A program made the position numbers and the translations under genes. Under the pieces are notes generated by a model that worked only from the letters and a program-made list of their open reading frames with translations, was not told the origin of the DNA and ran no database searches. DNA of 64,000 nt from Litoditis marina (Eukaryota; Nematoda; Chromadorea; Rhabditida; Rhabditidae): positions 50,167,402 to 50,231,401 of the forward strand of contig OZ038433.1 of the NCBI GenBank assembly GCA_964036275.1. The letters are read 5' to 3'. Positions 47,901-57,098 of this stretch are shown here, piece after piece. Position 1 is the stretch's first letter; the number at the start of each line of letters is the position of its first letter.

Positions 47901-48474
47901 ATCTAGTGAATATGTGTTAGTTAGAACGGTACGTTATGAATGAGACGTTCTTTTTTTACTACGTGTTCACAGGTTAACCGTTTCTGTTTCAGGCTGCACT
48001 GACCCGAGATACGATATTCGAGTTGTTGAACTATTTCAAGCAGTTCACAATCGACCAGGCCACCAAGGAACCCGAGCAAGAGGAGGAGAAAAGCGTACGT
48101 TTCTAGTTTCAGTCCATACTTGTTTTCTCGTGGTAGAATCGTAGAAAATATATAAACTTCCTAATCTTCTGATTCTCTCTTTTTTCGATTATAATGAACG
48201 TAATCCAACGCATTGTTATGACACACGGCTTGATTTGTTGAAACTCTTTCAAATCTGCTGCTACATGAATTAGCGGTTGCTAATCGAGTTTAATTTGCCT
48301 TAAAGATTCAAATTGTTTACAAATTATTTCAACACAACGCAGCTGTTTTCAACTTTAGAGTTAGAGTCAATTTGGCCATAAATGTTCTTTATCAAACCAT
48401 TTCGATTTCAGTTGAGGTTGATCAAGAGGTTGCTTCTGACTCGACTAGCAGATGTGTTCGTCGCTCGAGGGTAG
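38953..48474 (+). CDS. NUP85: Nucleoporin NUP85 (Y-complex)
   Basis: Alpha-helical scaffold nucleoporin of the Nup107-160 (Y) complex at the nuclear pore, needed for pore assembly and mRNA export. Sixteen exons in phase: 38953-39058, 39342-39501, 41796-41926, 42413-42543, 43065-43202, 43504-43617, 44115-44228, 44548-44640, 44954-45090, 45684-45795, 46169-46239, 46496-46582, 47015-47171, 47561-47659, 47993-48094, 48412-48474. Product 604 aa; human is 656. Matching strings: SREYRSVLRGAADVND, GSFWRAVALQLVGLRFDACI, WWHLMPIFVLVRHP, SLWELGADYLLECG, LRLCLEHDLEQSRA, QDWGQALNWALRGG and the C-terminal LRLIKRLLLTRLADVFVARG. The first exon (MVATVANPSHHFAF...) fits by phase but is less conserved. ATG lies 5 nt after TTCTAG. 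Intron 2 (2.3 kb) carries an antisense reverse transcriptase; intron 4 begins with duplicated exon ends. Confidence 0.93.
39084..39195. repeat. GGTTACC-type repeat, short copy
   Basis: AACCGGGTTTTCAGTTAACC, GGTAACCGTAACG and CAGGTAACCTG in NUP85 intron 1. A partial member of the family, half of the foldback only. Confidence 0.55.
40115..41641 (-). mobile_element. Reverse transcriptase ORF, Penelope-like type, in NUP85 intron 2
   Basis: A 503-codon open frame antisense to NUP85. RT motifs in order: VDKASSNYALICPKF and YGIPKMHKQPIKFRFISGAK (fingers), motif A FSADFTSLFTNLPHSV, motif B KFGIPQGANCSPQIADL, motif C YRYIDDVLHI with the catalytic YxDD aspartates, then CDFLDLEIKLN and a C-terminal thumb-like region. 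The KxHKxPxKFRF and GIPQGxxxSP pattern is like Penelope-like and related unclassified metazoan RTs, not LINE or Ty3. No GIY-YIG endonuclease is visible. There is no ATG near the start: the frame opens at about 41641 after a stop and the first Met lies some 80 codons in, so the copy is probably 5'-truncated. Absence of internal stops suggests a young insertion. Confidence 0.75.
41960..42125. mobile_element. CACCAGT-family MITE in NUP85 intron 3
   Basis: Left CATACACCAGTAAAGTTGTC, right TTATTCGGACCTTGATAGTG. The interior carries TTTTCGCCGAAAATGAGAAA and CACGTGTTCACATC, the family's standard core. Confidence 0.7.
42520..42972 (+). repeat. Four tandem copies of the NUP85 exon 4 end and donor
   Basis: GAACAGGGCTCCTTCTGGAG followed by GGCG|GTACGT occurs at 42520 (the real exon end; donor at 42544), with near copies at 42708, 42828 and 42949. 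Spacings are 188, 120 and 121 bp. The first unit holds a ~64-bp TTAA MITE; without it the spacing is about 124. Between copies the units share TTTGCATCAAAACTCTGAAC. Confidence 0.9.
42575..42638. mobile_element. TTAA MITE, copy 5 (internally deleted)
   Basis: TAGGACGATTATGTGAACCA at the left and GGTCCACGTAATCGTCTTGC at the right with almost no interior. Inserted in the first unit of the NUP85 tandem array. Confidence 0.75.
43912..44050 (-). repeat. Dispersed repeat E, copy 3 (inverted)
   Basis: GGTGCGACACCCCAGCTC, GACCAGGGGGTCCTTACC and GGTGGGACTTATAACTCC mirror the GATCCC/GGTCCC blocks of 14805-14975. Confidence 0.5.
45190..45381. mobile_element. CACCAGT-family MITE in NUP85 intron 9
   Basis: Left ACACCAGTAAGCTCCGACTG, right TATTCGGACTTTACTGGTGT. 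This is one of the clearest copies. A left-end fragment of another copy (TCCAGTAAAGTTGTCCG) lies 16 bp after the donor at 45091. Confidence 0.75.
46640..46800 (+). repeat. SINE-like dispersed repeat G, copy 2
   Basis: Matches 8275-8435 through ACAGTTGATTCCTCATGGTG and GAGACATAGATCCAGTGACA; lies in NUP85 intron 12. Confidence 0.55.
47184..47308. mobile_element. CACCAGT-family MITE in NUP85 intron 13
   Basis: Begins 13 bp after the donor with ACACCAGTAAGGTCCGACTA, then TTTTCGGCGAAAAGACGGG, ending near AATCACTCCTGACGGATGTA (diverged right end). Confidence 0.6.
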
Positions 48475-49293
48475 TTCGTGATTGTCTAGACGATAAGTAA
48501 CCGATGACTTCACGGTTAATTTTCTCGTTGGTTACTTTTGTTGTTGATCGATTGACAATTTTTGTGTAGTGAACAATTTTAGCCTACGACTACATTTTTC
48601 CTAGTTTATGTTCAAAACCCTCAAGATTCCCAGTTTTCGAATAGTAGTCCAGTTCACTGTTTATTTCTGATTCATATCTTGCCCATAAGCTATGCATCTT
48701 TGAAGTTAGCTGTCTTTGTAACTGCAACTCGCCCCCCTCCCCCGATATCTCTAAGCGCGAGAGCTGTCAATCGGCAATGTAATCTCGATAAGCGAAATTC
48801 TAGTTTTATGACTGTTTTTGCAAGTTAGGTCCGCGGAACGTGTTATTAGCTATAACATACGTTGTGCGGATTTTGTTATCATATACAGGTAAACGTTTTG
48901 ATCTACTTCCCTATTTGCGAGTTTTATTTAACTCCCTCTCTGAGTAGAGTTTTGGAATGTTGTTTGTAAGTTTTCCAATGGTTAGACGAGACTGTGAGAA
49001 TGTTTATTTGCATCGTTGTTGTTTCAATTGTTTCATTAATAGTATCCTGTTCTCTTTCTGTATCTTGAACCTTTCCCAGTCTTGTACGTGTAACTGTTAT
49101 GTTATCAATGTGTGTTTTTCATGAGTATGAATTTCATTTTGAACAAGTGGCCATCTTTTTTTGATTATCAGTTTGTGTTGCTGAACAATATCTTACTCTT
49201 GTGTTTTCTTGGTAAACTGCATAGTTATCATGAAGTGCAGTTTTGAAGTTGAGGCTGCCGCACAGTTTTTATTTCGCATTCGAATGTTTCAGT
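48475..49293. other. NUP85-to-ACAD8 intergenic region
   Basis: 820 bp, AT-rich. No repeat family of the window and no open frame with support was seen. The end, GAATGTTTCAG|T before the ACAD8 ATG, looks like a 3' splice site. Confidence 0.5.
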
Positions 49294-51790
49294 ATGTTGA
49301 GTCGCCAAATATTCGGTCTGTCCAGGGTGTTGGGTAGGGCTGCTGGTTCACGTGGAAATCACAGCTACTGCGTTGATCGTAAGTTTTCAATTGGGTACTT
49401 CTATGTTGACTCAACTTTTACAATATTTTTTTTTAAAAAGTTCATTGCTCAATGAACAGCTTTGTCAGTGAAGTCAAACTCCTATCGCCCTTCTGGCGCC
49501 AACATCAGTGATACGGGAGATGAATGCAGTTTTTATTATGTTGTATAATAATATTATTGTTACAACCCGTTGATGTTGGTCATACCATCGATGTTGTAGC
49601 CTCCCTCGGTCTGCCAGCAGATGTGGTGGAAGTGCAGCGAGTTGCCAGGGACTTTGCCCGCCGCGAAATGTATCCCAACATGGCACAGTGGGATAAGGAT
49701 GTGAGTTGTAGGTCTATGAATCAGAATACGATGCGAGCTATTAGTATGTCTGCCGTTTTTTCGATAGAAGGGAACATTTTCTAAATGGTCTTCTAGATTT
49801 ATAAATTTTAGCACTACTTCACACTATATTGTCCTTTTTCTCAAAGATTGGTCGAGAACGGATGATCGACAAAGTTATATTGCAAGTTCTCATGTTTGTT
49901 TCCCGATACGCATCCTATTTGTAGGAGCATTTTCCGATTGATGTGCTGCGAAAGGCCGGCCAGACTGGTTTCGGTGCCATTTACTGCTCGGAGGAGCACG
50001 GTGGTACCCAACTGAGTCGTCTCCACGCGTCTGTCATATTCGAGCAGCTGGCAACTGGCTGCGTATCCACGGCTGCCTACATGAGCATACACAACATGTA
50101 GGTCCCAGTGGATGCAATCGGAACTTTTGGGGATCATACAGGCTTGAAATGAGTTGATTTACGGTGGTAAATGCGCTCATTTCGTTATAGAAAGCCTGCG
50201 TGAAATGCATGTACAGGAAAAATTTCCTGAAAGAAATAAGAGTCCGGTATTTTAGGTGGGCGCTATTTTCACGTTTTCAAAATTCTACGTGTTTTCCACT
50301 TATATTTTCAAGACTTGTTTATGCTTTCTGTGCATTATGAGTTTCAAACCCACAACCGAATGTTTCATACGATTCAGGTGTGCCTGGATGGTGGACACCT
50401 ACGGTAGTGAGGAGGTGAAGGCGAAGTTCCTTCCCTCCCTGTGTACCTTCGACTCTCTCGCTTCCTATTGTCTCACGGAACCCGATGCAGGTTGGCTCAC
50501 ATACTAGTAAGGCGTGGCTATTCTATAAAAGAACCCGTATTTCGAGTTAAAGCAGGACGATTATGTGGACCAGTCTCATGTCAACGGTCCTTTAAACTGC
50601 AATTGAATAATGTATTGCAGTTTAAAAAAACCGAAGCGTTGGGATCGGTCCACATAATCGTCCTTCTTTAAATAGGTAAATTTCTCTAGTTTTGCATCAA
50701 AAACAGGCAAACTTTACTGAAAACTGAAAACAACTGAGTTTTTGTGGCTATTCGGAGAAGTTTACTGAAATATGTTTACAGGATCTGACGCCGCAAATCT
50801 GCGCACATCCGCCCGAAGAGAGGGCGACTATTACGTGGTCAATGGGGCGAAGGCCTTCATCAGTGGAGCCGGCGCCTCACAGAAGTAGGCTACAAACTAC
50901 AATAGCTGACCATCACGTTTTGGTCTTTGCCCACTTTTCATCTCTCACATTTTTACCCTTACTTGGTTTTTTTGACCACCTGGTTTTCCAAGCGATCCCG
51001 AAATATACTCTAGAACGATTTCTCATGATATATTTTCTCTGAGGAAACTGTTTTATTTTCCTTCCAAGGTATACAACGCTCGCTAGTGTCTAGTATGAGA
51101 GTGAGAGGTAACAAATAGAAACATGCTTATTTTAAAAGTAGAACCAACGAAACAAACAGCTTACTGTATCCGATTCCAGCTATCTGGTAATGATGCGTCA
51201 CGAGGGTCAGCCGGGTGCAAAGGGAATCTTCTGTCTGTTGGTGGAAGAGGGCACCGAGGGATTCAGTACTGGTACGAATTATTACGAGTAGTTGGGAAGT
51301 TGTACGCATGCACCAATAATGTTGTCCGAGTAGCCACAAATGTACAAAGAATGAACTTCTTATTCACCTTGGGAGAAGTTGCCCATATTTTTAAAATTGA
51401 AAATCAAGAAGTTTCTCTAGATGTATGGTTGGTGTAGCAACTGAGTTACGAACTTCTTCAATCTCTGAGGGTTTTTACTTGTTCGAAAAAAAAACCATAT
51501 TTCATATGAGTAGTCGTTCATCGTTCTGAATCTGAAAGCCAAACTATTCAGTTTGATTGAAATCGCGCGCAGCGCGAAGCGCTGTGCGAGATTTGTCTTT
51601 GGTCCGGCTAATGCGTGCTTTCATTTTTTTAGTTCACTCTCAAAAAGGTCCAATTGTCCAAATCGAAACTTTTTATGATTTGTTGATATTTCATGGCCTA
51701 TTTACAAGCTATGTTAAAAATTTGAACGAAATTGATTAAGTTTAAGCCGAGTTATGACGTTATGCGCTTCATGCAGACCGCCAACTTCCG

Positions 51791-51829
<39 letters not shown>

Positions 51830-54800
51830 CGCACTTCTGGGAAATTTTTATGTGTGAACCGATTTGACTGAAAATTTGGGACACGATAGATATCCCACTC
51901 AAACCTTGGGGGCGCTAACTTTTTTTCGAAAAAAAATATTTTTCATCAAGTTATAGGTCTTTGAAAATGTCTCTGCGTCTCTTCATTTCGTGCACTCTCT
52001 CGCCCTCTCTGTCGGGGTAAATCAAATTGCGTTATAACTCAGCTCAGACCTAACCAATTCAAGTAAAATTTGAAGTATGATACCACGACACGAACTGACA
52101 TCGATTTAGATGTAAGTCTTCTACTGATGACGTCATCTAGGATTCTGGAGCTCGGATGACGTCATTTTTGAAAAGTGCAAAGTTGACGTCACATATATTT
52201 TCAAATGATGGTAATATCTTAGAAAGGGTCAATTAACGGTGAAACTCAATCTAAGAGTGACGTATTCTGGGATTCTGGAGACCAGATGACGTCATTTTTG
52301 AAAAGTGCAAAGTTGACGTCACATATATTTTCAAATGCTGAAAATATCTCAAAAATGGTATATCAACGATGAAACTTTATTTAAATAGGACTTATTCTGG
52401 AATTCAAAAGACCAGATGACGTCAACTTTAAAGAAAATTGACGTGAAATATGTTTTCGAATGCTGACAGTTTCTCAAAAATGGTCAATTATTAACGATGA
52501 AACTTCATTCAAACATGACGTATTTGGGATTCTGAAGGGCAGATGAAGTAAGTTTCTAGAACTGCAATGTTGACGTCATATTTTTTTTCCCCGAATTATG
52601 GTAATACTTGACAAGTGGTTCATCAAGAAAACAATTTTATCTGCACCGTACAGATCAAACCACATACCTACGGCATGTATACAAAAAGAGAAAAATTCAT
52701 GAAAAAGTGGGGGCCCAACGAATGTAAGATTTGTCTTCTACTGTGCGCCCCTTAGACAACTACTCTCAAATGGAACAGCTACTGCTACAAAAACCGCAAA
52801 ATACTAATATACTCAAGTATAACTGTTCATTACAAACATACAAAAGTCGTAAAATATTTTCTCAAACCTGTAAACTAGAATCTACAAATCACAGATGTTA
52901 ACTCAACCTACTCAATTATAGAGTTCCTGGTTTTGTACACAATGGTTGGCATTTTTTGGCATTACTTCAATTCTAGGGACTATAACGTTTGTCATATTAT
53001 TCAAAAGTTGTTCTCTCTTTTGCAGCTGTGACTTGTAGATTCTAGTTTACAGGTTTGAGAAAATATTTTACGACTTTTGTATGTTTGTAATGAACAGTTA
53101 TACTTGAGTATATTAGTATTTTGCGGTTTTTGTAGCAGTAGCTGTTCCATTTGAGAGTAGTTGTCTAAGGGGCGCACAGTAGAAGACAAATCTTACATTC
53201 GTTGGGCCCCCACTTTTTCATGAATTATACCGTAATTTTAGGCAAGAAGGAAAGTAAACTCGGATGGAATACGCAACCCACGAGGATTATCACGTTCGAG
53301 GATTGTAACGTGGGAATTTCCTAATAATATGTTTTGTTTCGAAGTACGCTTTGAAACTAGCTGGCACTTAATTTGTCTACACTCTCTTAAAGTTTAGAAA
53401 ATCCAACATTGAATTGAGCACTTCATTTGTGTCTTGTTTGTAAACTGAATGAAAACATAGAGGTGAAGTTTTCAGGTTCCAGTAGCGAACCAAATCGGGA
53501 AGGATAACCAAGGTTTCAATATTGCCATGGCCGGTTTGAACGGAGGTAACCCAGTAGTTGTTTTGTTTCTTCAAATATACAAATATCCAATATTTGTTAA
53601 ATTGAACTATTTTCTTATTTCGCACTTCATAATTTTTCACGAATTTAGCAGAGCTTTTTTTAGATGGTAATATGGACTGTCTGCGAGAGTATAACTTTGA
53701 ACGATCTGAACCTTATTATTACGGAACTTTTTTCAATGGACTGAAGAAAGGAAGTGAAAAATAGGTACTAGGTATATAGTATAGGTACAAAATATATGTG
53801 ATTTGAATTATGTTCTCAATAAGTAACTTTTTGATTGTCGTTTCAGGGCGCATAAATATCGCCAGTTGCTCGCTGGGTGCCGCGCAGCAGAGTCTCGATC
53901 TGGCCATCGAGCACCTTAAGGTGCGTGACATACAGATGACACCAGTTCTTGAATTAAGTATCAAAACTATTTCGAAAGCATTTGTTGAAATCGTCAAAAT
54001 TAAGCGCTGATTATCCAGTTTCCAGTTACAGCGACGAAAAATGTAATTGTCGTTCATCAGTAGCGTTGAGTTCAAGTCATATTCATGAGCTAACTTCCCA
54101 ACTAGAGTTGAGTTTGTATATAAATACATTTTTGGTACATTTACTTCTCTCACGATTGTTGCCAGTTGAGTAAGGGACATAGTTTTGTAAGATATGGGTT
54201 CCCATATTTCGTCTCTACATCCTCTTGGTCTCTTCAGGTGCGAAAACAGTTTGGTCAGACGTTGTCCGAGTTCCAGTGGAATCAGTTCAAATTGGCCGAA
54301 TACGCAACCAAACTACATTCCAGCAGGTTAAAATAGACTTGTTTTCTGCTTTTTTCTTTTTTTTGCGAAAATGTGTAACTTGAAAGTCTTACTACATCAT
54401 TGAAATGTTTCAGGCCAAATGTAGGGTGACTTTGTTGGATTCTCCATTGAATCACCCTCTTTTCTTTCAAATCCGGATTTCAAACTACTCTAACTGCACC
54501 ATTAGTCGCGCTTCACTGGTGAAATGTTGAGCTTCCACCCTGTTCTGTAGTTTGTACCAGGTAAACATCTGATTATAATAGAATAGATTTCTATGTACAA
54601 CAAAGTCACCACACGTATGTTTCAGGCTAATGGTCCGAGACGCTTGTAATCACGTGGACGAGGACTCTATCCACAAGGCATCCATGTGCGCAATGGCCAA
54701 ACTGCACGCTACTGACAACTGTTTCGACGTGAGCTTTTGTATTATCTAGAGTAATTAGTGGTTTGTTATTATATGTTAGTTAGTGTTTTAATAAGTTAAT

Positions 54801-55000
54801 GATAACCACAGTAATAAAGTAAAGTAGTGTTAATTGAGGTTTTCTCAAATTTGGCCAACAGTGAATCGATTGATTTTCCAGGTTGTGAATGGAGCCATGC
54901 AAATGTTTGGCGGATACGGTTTTCTGAAGGACTACCCCATACAACAGTATCTGAGGGATATTCGGGTAGGTGGCGCTGGATTGAAATTTTGAAACTCTCC

Positions 55001-55051
<51 letters not shown>

Positions 55052-55382
55052 TCCCTGTCTAAAAGTTCATCCGTCGATTCGAAATAATACTCATTCACAA
55101 AATCAATGAGATCCGACTATTCAACAAAGAGGAATCTCTTTCTAGATGTGAGGAACACGTGAAAATGGATGATTTTGCATCAAAAATAGACAAATTTTCT
55201 CGTTTTTGGCCCGTTTTTCTGTTAGTATTCTCTGGCCATTCGAACAACGTTACTGGGATATGTTTAAAATCGATGCTATCTGATACTTTCAGGTGCACCA
55301 AATTCTGGAGGGAACCAACGAGATAATGCGGCTGATTGTCAGTAGAGATCTACTCAACAACCATACCTATTGGGACCAGTAG
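49294..55382 (+). CDS. ACAD8: Isobutyryl-CoA dehydrogenase, mitochondrial (ACAD8)
   Basis: FAD-dependent mitochondrial acyl-CoA dehydrogenase that oxidises isobutyryl-CoA to methacrylyl-CoA in valine breakdown, passing electrons to ETF. Thirteen exons in phase: 49294-49378, 49600-49700, 49925-50097, 50378-50490, 50782-50884, 51180-51271, 53242-53309, 53476-53545, 53847-53920, 54238-54326, 54626-54728, 54882-54965, 55293-55382. Product 414 aa (human 415). The N-terminus [20 protein letters not shown] is a basic presequence. Conserved: [66 protein letters not shown] and [14 protein letters not shown], whose Glu (about residue 391) is the catalytic base. GINIAS-type and SLGAA strings favour ACAD8 over short-chain paralogues. 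ATG lies 1 nt after TTTCAG. The exon 11 acceptor was duplicated by a MITE. Confidence 0.96.
50547..50671 (+). mobile_element. TTAA MITE, copy 6, in ACAD8 intron 4
   Basis: Best example of the ends: TTAAAGCAGGACGATTATGT and ACATAATCGTCCTTCTTTAA. It sits within a diverged CACCAGT-family element (left end ACTAGTAAGGCGTGGCTATT at 50503, right end CGGAGAAGTTTACTGAAATA near 50770), a nested insertion. Confidence 0.85.
51563..51620 (+). repeat. GC-palindrome repeat end, copy 2
   Basis: GCGCGCAGCGCGAAGCGCTG then TTTGTCTTTGGTCCGGC, matching 6180-6235. In ACAD8 intron 6. Confidence 0.6.
51794..51827 (+). repeat. GT microsatellite
   Basis: About sixteen uninterrupted GT units. Confidence 0.97.
52115..52630 (+). 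repeat. 120-130-bp tandem array rich in TGACGTCA
   Basis: Four units carrying GATTCTGGAG, AGATGACGTCATTTTTGAAA, AAGTTGACGTCACATATATT and GGTGAAACTCAATCTAA-like blocks. TGACGTCA or one-mismatch forms recur twice per unit. It lies in ACAD8 intron 6 downstream of the GC palindrome. Confidence 0.85.
52694..53226. mobile_element. Foldback element, 201-bp inverted arms, ACAD8 intron 6
   Basis: Arms 52694-52894 and 53026-53226, both 201 bp and near-identical, flank a 131-bp spacer. The outer end AATTCATGAAAAAGTGGGGG and the next CCAACGAATGT match the end of the 7793-8165 foldback. The right end stops 15 bp before exon 7 (53242). Confidence 0.9.
54416..54619. mobile_element. hAT-like MITE inserted at ACAD8 exon 11 acceptor
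   Basis: 204 bp. Left end CAAATGTAGGGTGACTTTGT, right end CAAAGTCACCACACGTATG. Flanked by a perfect 8-bp direct repeat TTTCAGGC at 54408-54415 and 54620-54627, which contains the splice acceptor. Family copies at 56619-56819, 58141-58358 and 35306-35510. Confidence 0.88.
54998..55052 (+). repeat. CT microsatellite
   Basis: (CT)n starting about 35 bp after the exon 12 donor of ACAD8. Confidence 0.95.
55098..55262. mobile_element. CACCAGT-family MITE, ACAD8 last intron
   Basis: AATGAGATCCGACTATTCAA at the left, ATTCGAACAACGTTACTGGG at the right. Interior TTTTGCATCAAAAATAGACA. It ends about 30 bp before exon 13. Confidence 0.65.
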
Positions 55383-56015
55383 GCTGAATTTTATATTGAT
55401 TAGGGTTCCTTCATACTTTTCCGGGACTTTTAGGTTGCTATTGATACATATGGTGATCGATCGTGTGTACTGTATGCATCGCACATTCAGCAAAAAAAGT
55501 ATGAAGAGGCCCTCAGAGAATAATTCAATACATAGTTAGATCGTAGGTATTTTTTTTATGGATTGAGGATGGCACAGGCGTGGAGAACCGTTTTTTTCTA
55601 TGCAATCCGTCAGCTCTGGTTTTTGGAGAGAGATTTTTACGTTTTGTTAAGAAAGCGCTTCAAACGGTATCTTCACGTTTATTCTAGATGGATTATGTAT
55701 AGAAAGTTACAATATCGGTGATTGTCTTTGTTGGTTTTTCTAGGAGATTTCAGATTGTATCAATGTATTGCATGTAACATATCATTTTGCACAGTTCTTT
55801 TCAATATTCAGAGAGTTTACTGCCATAGTTTTTTTTTACAATTGTGAAGACGTGATAATAGTTTTCATTTATGAGTAGGGTGTAACTAAATTCAATACAA
55901 CTGATAAAATAGTAGCTATTTGCTCAACTAGCTTTTTGGGTGTACACGTATCGAACATGCATTTTAAATAGTCATATTAGGTTAGTTTTGTATCGGTAAA
56001 GGTTTTCGATGATTC

Positions 56016-56021
56016 AATAAA
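56016..56021 (+). terminator. Candidate polyadenylation signal AATAAA for ACAD8
   Basis: CAATAAATCG lies 634 nt after the ACAD8 stop, before the CT-rich region. Plausible by sequence and position only; a nearer non-canonical signal cannot be excluded. Confidence 0.4.
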
Positions 56022-56327
56022 TCGTTCTCGATTTCAATATAAATGAGTCATTTCGTTTTCATTCATTGTCATTCCATTGTTGCTTGGAGAATGTTACCTT
56101 GGTGAATGCCGCAATTGGTGTGATATTGATCACAATACCTCTGAATGTGGCTATTTTGATTTTATAGTGTCTTTTTACATTCCTTTGTCTATAGAAGCAT
56201 TTTTATATTTCTCTTCCTCTATCTCTTGCACACACTTTCCTATACGTGCTCTACCTTACATCTTACATTTTGTTCCTTTTTGTATAGGAACACATCTCGC
56301 TTCCATTCTTTCATGTCTCTCTCCTTC

Positions 56328-56420
56328 TCTCTTTCTCTACCCCTCTCTCTCTCTCGCTCTCTCTCTCTCTATCTCTCTCTCTCTCTATCTCTCCCTCTCT
56401 CTCTCTATCTCTCCCTCTCT
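56328..56420 (+). repeat. CT-rich tract
   Basis: (CT)n with TA and CC interruptions; translates to Leu-Ser repeats. Confidence 0.95.
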
Positions 56421-56430
56421 GATCTGGTAC

Positions 56431-56637
56431 ATGTCTGATCTTGACCTCGGTCCGAGTGAACCCTCTCTCCCCGTGACACTATCACTGATCATTGCCATTC
56501 TGATCGTTCTCTGTGTCCTCGTGTACTGTTGGGTGCTAGCTCTCTATCTATTGACTCCATGTTTCAATCGTTCTCTGAGTGGGGAATGTCTCTGGCTGTT
56601 CATTCATAACAGTTGCTGCAAACGTAGGACGACTTTG
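56431..56637 (+). CDS. Candidate small single-pass membrane peptide ORF
   Basis: From the ATG at 56431 the frame starts MSDLDLGPSEPSLPV, followed by a ~25-residue hydrophobic helix (LSLIIAILIVLCVLVYCW) and TPCFNRSLSGEC. Base composition is richer in GC than the surroundings. Not recognised. The frame runs back through the CT tract, so the start is arbitrary, and it is interrupted at 56619 by a hAT-like MITE with an 8-bp target duplication. May be an exon fragment, a decayed gene or chance. Confidence 0.25.
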
Positions 56638-56819
56638 TTGGATGGTTCATTGATTCACCCGTTTTCTTGAAAAATTGAGATTTTAACTGGACCAATTTCA
56701 ACAGTAGTGGTACTTTACTGGTGAAACCTCATTTATCACTCTCTTTTGTAGTCTTGTCATCCAGTAAAATACCTGATTTTCAATCAATTTATATGAACAA
56801 CAAAGTCGGCTCACGTATG
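56619..56819. mobile_element. hAT-like MITE with AGTTGCTG target duplication
   Basis: 201 bp. Left CAAACGTAGGACGACTTTGT, right CAAAGTCGGCTCACGTATG. Perfect 8-bp direct repeats AGTTGCTG at 56611-56618 and 56820-56827. Confidence 0.88.
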
Positions 56820-56995
56820 AGTTGCTGCAACATGTACATGTACTATACTCGATTTCAGCCTTCCGTATACACTTATATATATGTCAGTAAGTATACGATT
56901 TTTCGGCTTAACAAGTTCATGACGTATTTGCGAAATGTTTCCAAGATTCCAAGACATTTTACCTGTGTCGAAATTCTCTCTTTTATATTTCTTTC

Positions 56996-57098
56996 TTCCT
57001 CTCCCCCTCTCTCTCTCCTCTCTCTCCCTCCTTCTCTTTCTTCCTCTTCCTCTCAGTCTTTCTCTCTCTCTATTCTCTCTCTCTCTCCCTCTCTCTCT
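56996..57098 (+). repeat. CT-rich tract
   Basis: Imperfect (CT)n/(TTCC)n run of about 100 bp. Confidence 0.93.
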
